A stretch of DNA of 11,256 nucleotides from assembly GCA_050329415.1 (NCBI GenBank), contig JBHJOS010000016.1, positions 1-11,256 on the forward strand, written 5' to 3'. Both the position numbers and the translations under genes were made by a program. Source of the DNA: JANNOG01 sp050329415 (GTDB lineage Bacteria > Actinomycetota > Actinomycetes > Actinomycetales > JBBAYJ01). The notes under the pieces are model-generated. The model was not told the origin of the DNA and did not search any database. It was given only the letters and a program-made list of their open reading frames with translations. Each line of letters opens with the position of its first letter. Positions within the stretch are counted from its first letter, which is position 1. Shown here in pieces: positions 6,180-11,256 of the stretch.

Positions 6180-7766
6180 ATGCGCGCGTTGCGCCCGCTG
6201 CCCAGCCGAGCGGCCCTCGCCGCTGCGGGCATCACCGTCACCACCCTTCTCGCCGGCTGCGGCGTCGTGGGGGGCGGCTCCTCCGATCCCTCCGGCGAGG
6301 CCGGTGGCTCCGACGGGCAGCGCTCCCCGTCCGAGGTCGAGGCGGCCACCGTCCAGATCGTGGCCCAGGGCACGTTCGTCGACCCCGAGTTCGGGGAGCA
6401 GCTCAACCAGGCCGGGGCCGGTTCCGGGTTCCTCGTCTCCCCCGACGGGCTCGCAGTGACGAACAACCACGTCGTGACCGGCGCCGCGTTCCTCGAGGTG
6501 TTCGTCGGCGGGTCGGACGAGCCCGTCAACGCCCGGGTCCTGGGGGCCTCGGAGTGCTCGGACCTCGCGGTCATCGACCTCGACGGCGGGGACTACCCCA
6601 CCCTCGAGTGGGCCTCGGGCGCCGCGGACACCGGGCTCGACGTGTACGCCGCAGGGTTCCCGCTCGGCGACCCCGAGTACACCCTCACCCGAGGGATCGT
6701 CAGCAAGGCGGCCACGAGCGGCGAGACACCGTGGGCGTCCGTCGATGCCGTCCTGGAGCACGACGCCACCATCAACCCCGGCAACTCCGGCGGGCCCCTC
6801 GTCGACGACACGGGCCGGGTGGTCGGTGTCAACTACGCCGGCAACACCGAGACGCGCCAGCAGTTCGCGATCTCCGCGGCCGAGGCGGAGACCGTGGTCG
6901 AGCAGCTCGCCGAGGACGAGGACGTCACGAGCATCGGGATCAACGGGACCGCGGTCGTGGCGGACGACGGGTCCTCGGGCGTCTGGGTCGCCTCGGTCGA
7001 GTCGGGATCGCCGGCCGACGAGGCCGGGATCACGGGCGGGGACATCATCACCCGCCTGGAGAACATCGTCATCGCCACCGACGGCACCATGCGGGAGTAC
7101 TGCGACGTCCTGCGCAGCAACGCCCCGGACGACGTGCTGGCGGTCGAGGTGCTCCGCTACGAGACCGGCGAGGTGCTCGAGGGCCAGATCAACGGCAACC
7201 CGCTCGAGGCGACCTTCTCGTTCCGCCAGGAGCTGGCGGACGAGGTGCCCGCGGAGGGCGGGGGCGGGGACCCGGCGGCCGGGACCTACGGCGAGTACGT
7301 GACGATCACCGACGACACGAACGCGGTCGCGGTGTCCGTGCCCGCCGAGTGGTCCGACGTCGACGGCGCCCCGTTCACCGGCGAGGACGGGATCGCCCGG
7401 ATCGACGTCCGCGCCGCCCCCGACCTCCAGGCCTTCGGCGACAGCTGGGACGTGCCCGGCATGATCCTCACCGCGACGTCGGGCCTGGCCGGGACGTCAC
7501 CCGAGGCCCTGCTGGACCAGCTCGGCGGCGGCGGGTCCGAGGTGTGCACCTACGAGGGTCGCCAGCCGTACCAGGACCCCCTGTACACCGGTGCGTACGA
7601 CCTGTTCACCGGCTGCGGGGGCACCGCCGCCGCCTACGTCATCGTCGTGGCCCAGCCTGAGGACGGCAGCTTCCTGGTGTCGGTCCAGGTGCAGATCGTC
7701 GCGGAGCGTGACTTCGACGCCCTCGACCAGATCCTCAACACGTTCGTCGTGACCGGATCGGTCTGA
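6180..7766 (+). CDS. Secreted trypsin/Deg-type serine protease lipoprotein with PDZ-like region
   Basis: The 528-residue protein has a basic N-terminus, a hydrophobic stretch and a lipobox, LAGC with Cys27, so it is probably a lipoprotein anchored outside the membrane. A Ser/Gly linker leads to a chymotrypsin-fold domain with the full triad: His97 in TNNHVV, Asp128 in SDLAVIDL, and Ser203 in NPGNSGGPLV. A PDZ-like segment at about 253-338 has VESGSPADEAGITGGDIITRL. After a glycine-rich linker, an additional domain at about 369-528 begins TYGEYVTITDDTNAVAVSVP and contains VCTYEG and TGCGG. Deg-like enzymes degrade or process misfolded envelope proteins; this substrate is unknown. I chose ATG 6180 because GGAGA (6169-6173) precedes it by six bases; GTG 6165 would add five residues. 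A perfect hairpin terminator follows. TAGCTT at 6135-6140 is a possible but weak -10 element. Confidence 0.92.
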   Translation: MRALRPLPSRAALAAAGITVTTLLAGCGVVGGGSSDPSGEAGGSDGQRSPSEVEAATVQIVAQGTFVDPEFGEQLNQAGAGSGFLVSPDGLAVTNNHVVTGAAFLEVFVGGSDEPVNARVLGASECSDLAVIDLDGGDYPTLEWASGAADTGLDVYAAGFPLGDPEYTLTRGIVSKAATSGETPWASVDAVLEHDATINPGNSGGPLVDDTGRVVGVNYAGNTETRQQFAISAAEAETVVEQLAEDEDVTSIGINGTAVVADDGSSGVWVASVESGSPADEAGITGGDIITRLENIVIATDGTMREYCDVLRSNAPDDVLAVEVLRYETGEVLEGQINGNPLEATFSFRQELADEVPAEGGGGDPAAGTYGEYVTITDDTNAVAVSVPAEWSDVDGAPFTGEDGIARIDVRAAPDLQAFGDSWDVPGMILTATSGLAGTSPEALLDQLGGGGSEVCTYEGRQPYQDPLYTGAYDLFTGCGGTAAAYVIVVAQPEDGSFLVSVQVQIVAERDFDALDQILNTFVVTGSV

Positions 7767-7812
7767 CCGCTCGGGCATCTGAACCGTCGAACCGCGCTCG
7801 ACGTATCCATGA

Positions 7813-7849
7813 CGTGACCCCCGGGGCCCGCCGGGCCCCGGGGGTCACG
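7813..7849. terminator. Perfect long hairpin, probable bidirectional terminator
   Basis: Two 18-base perfectly complementary arms (7813-7830 and 7832-7849) made only of C/G-rich sequence flanked by GTGAC/GTCAC are separated by a single base. They sit between the stop of the plus-strand protease gene (7766) and the stop of the minus-strand gene (7886). There is no T-run on either side, as is common for actinobacterial terminators. The position between convergent genes makes termination in both directions the simplest reading. Confidence 0.8.
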
Positions 7850-7885
7850 CGATCGAGGGGCCGGGAGAGCCCGACCGGGAGGAGG

Positions 7886-9274
7886 TCAGGCCCGGGCCGC
7901 AGCCAGTGCCCGGCGCCCGGCGTCGGCGAGCGCACCGGTGGTGGGGAACGACCCGAGCCAGGCGACGAGGGCGTCCGAGGCGGGTGGGGCACCCGGCCCC
8001 TCGCAACCCTGGGCGTACAGCTCGACGAGCCCGGCGACGCGACGGTCGCCGCGGTCGAAGGTCGGCAGGGCGCCGTCCAGCATCGTCGCGACGGCGTGGG
8101 GGTGCGTCTGGCGCAGTGCCCCGAGCGTCCGAGCCAGACGGGTCGGGTCGAGGACGCCCGCCAGGGCGGCGAGGGTGCCGGCGAACCGATGCGGGTCGAG
8201 GAGATCGGCGTCGAGCAGTCGCCGGGCGACCGCCACGGCCGGCTGATGGGCCGACGGCTGCTTGGTAGCGAGGCCGACGGCGAGGAGCACGCGTCCCGGC
8301 AGGCCCGGCGGGACGTGGGTGACCCGCAGTCGGGTCAGGAGCCGCCGCTCGTCCCAGTCGGCCTCCCACCAGTCGATGTTGCGGGCGAGGCGCTGCGCAG
8401 CCCAGGCGTCGAAGCGGTCGGCCTCGAACGGGGACGCCCAGCGCAGCAGGTCTGCCTCACGCGTCGGGACCCGCTGGCATCCCAGCGGGGACGGATCGGC
8501 CAGACCCGGCCACGACCGACCACCGGGGACACGGTCTCGCGACGGGTCGCCGGCGGGGTCTGCCAGATCGCGCAGGTCGATCACCGTCTCGGGACCCGTC
8601 GCCTCGGTCAGGGTGACCGTCGTGCCCTGCCGCCCGCGTTCGGCGCTCACGTGCCACCGGCCCACCACGGCCTGGGCACCGGGGACCCGCAGCCGGGCCT
8701 GGTGACGGTCACCCGGACCGGCTCCGGCACCCCCGAGGTCGACCGACCGCCGGGCCGCCAGCACGTCCAGGGCGACCGCGCCGTCGGTCTCGGTCGGCGT
8801 CGACAGCAGCCCACGGGGCACGCCCGCGGCCACCACGTCGAGCACCTCGTCGACCCGCCGGCGCCGGTGATCGGCCCACCCCCACGTCGGGGCCCGCCGC
8901 GAGACCGGGCGACCCGCCAGGGCGAGGACGAGGCGAGCGGCGTCGTGCTCCGGTTCGAGGTACCAGATGCCGCCCCCGCCGCGCCCGTAGGTCTCGCGGG
9001 CGGTCCCGACCAGCGGCGAGACCGCGCGAGCCAGGGCGGCCTCGCCCGCGAGGTGTGCCGCACCCGCGAGTGCCGCCTCCCAGGCCTCCGGGTCGGTGGC
9101 GTCGGCGAGCAGTTCCTCCAGCCGCTCGGCCAGTTCGCCGGGGGTACCCGGGACGGCGACCGCAGGTGCGTGGTCGCCATCGGGACCCGTCGCGGACTCT
9201 GCCAGGGGGCGGGGCGCCACGTGCAGCCCCGGACCGCTGTCCGTGGCGAGCCGCTCCGGTCGGAGGATGAGCAT
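7886..9274 (-). CDS. DUF6493-type protein, C-terminal half only (possibly 5'-truncated gene)
   Basis: This 462-residue protein of unknown function is Ala/Leu/Arg-rich with many helix-like repeats and has no signal peptide or membrane segment. The N-terminal stretch (HVAPRPLAESATG, then GTPGELAERLEELLADATDP) and the segments RRRVDEVLDVVAAGVPRGLL, STPTETDGAVALDVLAAR and a C-terminal run of helical segments resemble, from memory, the C-terminal half of large (about 850-950 residue) actinobacterial DUF6493 proteins, which are often encoded near SWIM zinc-finger, MoxR ATPase and VWA proteins. None of those genes is in this window. The region corresponding to the first half is missing: an in-frame TAG lies seven codons before ATG 9274 and no good Shine-Dalgarno site is seen. 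The frame is otherwise intact. It may be a naturally short paralogue or a truncated remnant. A fully different family is possible. Confidence 0.65.
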   Translation of the reverse strand: MLILRPERLATDSGPGLHVAPRPLAESATGPDGDHAPAVAVPGTPGELAERLEELLADATDPEAWEAALAGAAHLAGEAALARAVSPLVGTARETYGRGGGGIWYLEPEHDAARLVLALAGRPVSRRAPTWGWADHRRRRVDEVLDVVAAGVPRGLLSTPTETDGAVALDVLAARRSVDLGGAGAGPGDRHQARLRVPGAQAVVGRWHVSAERGRQGTTVTLTEATGPETVIDLRDLADPAGDPSRDRVPGGRSWPGLADPSPLGCQRVPTREADLLRWASPFEADRFDAWAAQRLARNIDWWEADWDERRLLTRLRVTHVPPGLPGRVLLAVGLATKQPSAHQPAVAVARRLLDADLLDPHRFAGTLAALAGVLDPTRLARTLGALRQTHPHAVATMLDGALPTFDRGDRRVAGLVELYAQGCEGPGAPPASDALVAWLGSFPTTGALADAGRRALAAARA

Positions 9275-9295
9275 GGCCGGGAGACTAGCCAGGGC

Positions 9296-9334
9296 CTATC
9301 ACTTCCAGTGTTAGTTAGATGACATTGAGTCATC
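9296..9334. promoter_or_regulatory. AT-richer divergent control region with two palindromes
   Basis: CTATCACTTCCAGTGTTAG (9296-9314) pairs at seven of eight positions around TCC, the look of a TetR-type operator. Four bases on, GATGAC-ATTGA-GTCATC (9318-9334) is a second palindrome with perfect 6-base arms. The segment is visibly richer in A/T than its surroundings and lies between divergent genes starting at 9274 (-) and 9413 (+). No regulator gene is present in the window. Confidence 0.5.
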
Positions 9335-9398
9335 GACACGCCGAGGGCCACGTCACACCGCTGATGACCTTGGGCCTCCTCGAAGGGCCTTGCATCCC

Positions 9399-9410
9399 GA
9401 GAGGATGAGG
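9399..9410 (+). promoter_or_regulatory. Ribosome binding site of the NmrA-like gene
   Basis: GAGAGGATGAGG contains two overlapping candidates; the upstream GAGAGGA leaves about seven bases to ATG 9413 and is the likely site. Confidence 0.6.
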
Positions 9411-9412
9411 CC

Positions 9413-10291
9413 ATGGTCATCGCCCCCGTCGTCGTCACCGCCCCCACGGGCAACGTCGGCCGGCACGTCGTCGGCCTCCTGCTCAGTCAGGGGGTGAAGG
9501 TGCGGGCCGCCGTTCGACCGGGCGAGCGGACGCGGGTCTCGCCGAGCGCAGGCGGCGCCTGCGCCGACGAGGTCGCCTTCGACTTCACCGATCCCGACAC
9601 CTGGCCTGCGGTGTTCGACGGGGCCTCGACCCTCTTCCTCGTCCGCCCGCCGGCCCTCGTCGACGTCCGGCGCAACCTGCTCCCGGCGGTGGCCGCCGCC
9701 CGTGACGCCGGCGTCGGCCATGTCGTCTTCCTGTCCTTGCAGGGCGCCCAGCACAATCCACTCGTCCCGCACCGCACAGTGGAGAAGTGGCTGCTCCGGT
9801 CAGGCATGGGGTGGACGTTCGTGCGCGCGTCGTTCTTCCTGCAGAACCTGTCGACGACACACGCGTCCGACATCCTGCAGCGCGACGAGATCGTCGTCCC
9901 GGCCGGGAACGGGCGCACCGCGTTCGTGGATGCCGCGGACGTGGCCGCCGTCGCCGCCGCGGCCCTCGTGGACCCTGCTGCTCACCGATACCGGGCCTGG
10001 ACCCCGACCGGGCCGGAGGCCTTGACCTACGGCGAGGTCGCGGAGGTGCTCACGGAGGTCCTCGGCAGACCGATCCGGTACTCGCGCCCCGGCCTGGTGC
10101 GCTACCTGCGACACGCTCGGTCCCGGCTCGGCATGCCCTGGGGGATGGCCCTGGTGACCGGGGCGATCTACACGGCGGCCCGGCTCGGCCGAGCGGCGGC
10201 GCTGACCGACGACGTGCGGGCCGTGACCCACCTTGACCCGGTCGGCGTCCGGGAGTTCGCCGAGCGGGAGCAGGCGGCCTGGCGGCGTTGA
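9413..10291 (+). CDS. NmrA-like NAD(P)-binding protein (atypical SDR)
   Basis: This 292-residue single-domain protein opens with VVVTAPTGNVGRHVVGLLLS, a Rossmann dinucleotide-binding turn in which the first glycine of the usual TGATGxxG is replaced (TAPTGNVG). Further landmarks are the Asp in FDFTDPDTWPAVFDG after strand 3, LFLVRPPALVDVRRNLLPAV, and HVVFLSLQGAQHNPLVPHRTVEKWL with TFVRASFFLQNLS, typical of NmrA/quinone-oxidoreductase-like proteins that lack the classical Tyr-x-x-x-Lys pair. It then has GRTAFVDAADVAAVAAAAL and a C-terminal AHRYRAWTPTGPEALTYGEV region. Members act either as reductases or as redox-sensing regulators; which applies here is not visible. It is transcribed divergently from the minus-strand gene across the palindrome-bearing region and is followed after 66 bases by the hydroxy-acid dehydrogenase gene, with which it may be cotranscribed. 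Confidence 0.88.
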   Translation: MVIAPVVVTAPTGNVGRHVVGLLLSQGVKVRAAVRPGERTRVSPSAGGACADEVAFDFTDPDTWPAVFDGASTLFLVRPPALVDVRRNLLPAVAAARDAGVGHVVFLSLQGAQHNPLVPHRTVEKWLLRSGMGWTFVRASFFLQNLSTTHASDILQRDEIVVPAGNGRTAFVDAADVAAVAAAALVDPAAHRYRAWTPTGPEALTYGEVAEVLTEVLGRPIRYSRPGLVRYLRHARSRLGMPWGMALVTGAIYTAARLGRAAALTDDVRAVTHLDPVGVREFAEREQAAWRR

Positions 10292-10357
10292 GCCGCCGCC
10301 GGGACCAGTCCGATCGGGCGATTCCCCGCGACGCCCGGTCGATGTGAGGCTCCGGTC

Positions 10358-11256
10358 ATGTCACCGGCCGTGTCAGGCACGTCGTCGCTCGCCGAGGCGG
10401 CCCGGGCCGTCCTGCCGCCCGAGGTGTTCCACTACTACGCCACGGGGTCGGGCTCCGGGCAGACCGTCGCCGCCGAGGAGGCGGCCTGGGCTGGGGTGCG
10501 CCTGCGACCGCGGGTGATGCGTGATGTCAGCGGGGTCAGCACGGTCACCAGCGTGCTCGGCACCACGGTGGCGATGCCCGTGCTGGTGGCGCCGAGCGCC
10601 GCGCACACCCTCGCCCACCCCGACGGCGAGACGGCGACCGCCGCAGCGACGGCCGCCGCAGGCACCCTGCTCGTGCTGTCGATGCGCGCGAGCCGGAGAC
10701 TGGAGGACGTCGCTGCCGCCCTCGGCCCGACCGGTCCCTGGTGGCAGCAGATCTACGTGCTGCGCGACCGTGGCGTCTCGGACGAGGTCGCCCGCCGGGC
10801 GGCCGACGCCGGCGCCCGCGCCCTCGTGCTCACCGTCGACGCGCCGTACGTGGCCCGCAAGCCCGGACTCGCCGGGCCGCTGCTGCCGCCCGTCGGGATC
10901 GTCGCGGCGCTGGACGACCGGGACTCCTCCGACGACTCCCTCCAGCAGGCACCCGACCTGGGACCGGCCGATGTGGAGCGGTTGGGTGCGGTGTCGGGCC
11001 TGCCCGTGGTCGCCAAGGGCGTGCTGCGCGGCGACGAGGCGCGGCGGTGCGTCGACGCCGGGGCGGCGGCCGTCGTGGTCTCGACGCACGGCGGGCGCCA
11101 GCTGGACGGGGTCGTCACGGTGCCCGAGGCGCTGGGCGAGGTCGCCGACACCCTGGCCGGCACCGGTGCCGAGGTCTACGCGGACGGGGGGGTCCGCACC
11201 GGCCGCGACGTACTGCGGGCGATGAGCCTGGGCGCGCGGGCGGTCATGGTCGGCCG
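10358..11256 (+). CDS. FMN-dependent alpha-hydroxy-acid dehydrogenase/oxidase family protein (3' end outside window)
   Basis: The frame from ATG 10358 is open to the window end (299 codons plus two bases); about 60 residues are probably missing. The family oxidises 2-hydroxy acids through FMN in a TIM barrel. Seen in order: LPPEVFHYYATGSGSGQT (Tyr26), MPVLVAPSAAHTLAHPDGE, QQIYVLRD (Tyr133), VLTVDAP (Thr159, Asp161), LPVVAKGV (Lys220), STHGGRQLDG (His244, Arg247), and DGGVRTGRDVLRAMSLGARA with VGR at the end. Compared with glycolate oxidase, the base His254 and Arg257 are kept, but Trp108 aligns with Arg110 and the substrate-binding Arg164 with Lys168. The loop between the VDAP and AKGV segments is about 14 residues shorter. 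The substrate is therefore uncertain. A GAGG about nine bases upstream of ATG 10358 supports the start. Mycofactocin MftD was considered but does not fit. Confidence 0.87.
   Translation, partial: MSPAVSGTSSLAEAARAVLPPEVFHYYATGSGSGQTVAAEEAAWAGVRLRPRVMRDVSGVSTVTSVLGTTVAMPVLVAPSAAHTLAHPDGETATAAATAAAGTLLVLSMRASRRLEDVAAALGPTGPWWQQIYVLRDRGVSDEVARRAADAGARALVLTVDAPYVARKPGLAGPLLPPVGIVAALDDRDSSDDSLQQAPDLGPADVERLGAVSGLPVVAKGVLRGDEARRCVDAGAAAVVVSTHGGRQLDGVVTVPEALGEVADTLAGTGAEVYADGGVRTGRDVLRAMSLGARAVMVG

Noticed and set aside
4962..6761. 599-codon minus-strand open frame across hypE and the protease start
   Set aside because: It is antisense to two genes with complete family motifs. Its composition (Gly/Arg/Asp/Val-rich) is typical of shadow frames in GC-rich DNA, and it has no recognisable domain.
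10358..11256. Identification as mycofactocin synthase component MftD
   Set aside because: No mycofactocin precursor or radical SAM genes are nearby, and the N-terminal and loop sequences do not follow MftD; only general family membership is supported.

Overview
The window is very GC-rich, has GTG as well as ATG starts, strong Shine-Dalgarno sites and long spurious antisense ORFs. This fits a high-GC actinobacterium; a Pseudonocardiales-type genome is my inference, not something the bases prove. No rRNA, tRNA, CRISPR array, insertion sequence or integrase was seen.

Region 1 (1-1825, plus strand) is part of a [NiFe]-hydrogenase maturation operon: the 3' end of hypF, then hypC and hypD, which overlap by GTGA. 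The fourth member, hypE (5019-6104), lies on the same strand but about 3.2 kb downstream. HypF and HypE make the thiocarboxamide/thiocyanate cyanide donor. HypC and HypD assemble the Fe(CN)2CO unit of the hydrogenase large subunit. The hydrogenase itself is outside the window.

Region 2 (1826-5018) separates hypD from hypE and looks like an accessory insertion. It holds a 19-bp direct repeat with a doubtful 47-codon ORF, a RimJ/RimL-type GNAT acetyltransferase (+), two paralogous Uma2 (DUF820) putative nucleases (-) with homologous upstream regions, a short apparent aminotransferase N-terminal relic antisense between them, and an unrecognised 223-residue protein (-) divergent from hypE. A perfect 21-bp palindrome lies in the hypE intergenic region.

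Region 3 (6105-7849) is a trypsin/Deg-type serine protease lipoprotein with a PDZ-like region and an extra C-terminal domain. A very strong hairpin terminator follows it and also serves the convergent minus-strand gene.

Region 4 (7886-9274, minus) is a 462-residue protein resembling only the C-terminal half of large actinobacterial DUF6493-type proteins. Across an AT-richer intergenic region with two operator-like palindromes, an NmrA-like NAD(P)-binding protein (9413-10291, +) is divergently transcribed. It is followed by an FMN-dependent alpha-hydroxy-acid dehydrogenase family gene (10358 to the window end, partial) with an atypical active site.

No gene-free stretch exceeds about 270 bases. 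The gaps 340-422, 6105-6179 and 10292-10357 hold only ribosome binding sites and weak promoter-like sequence.
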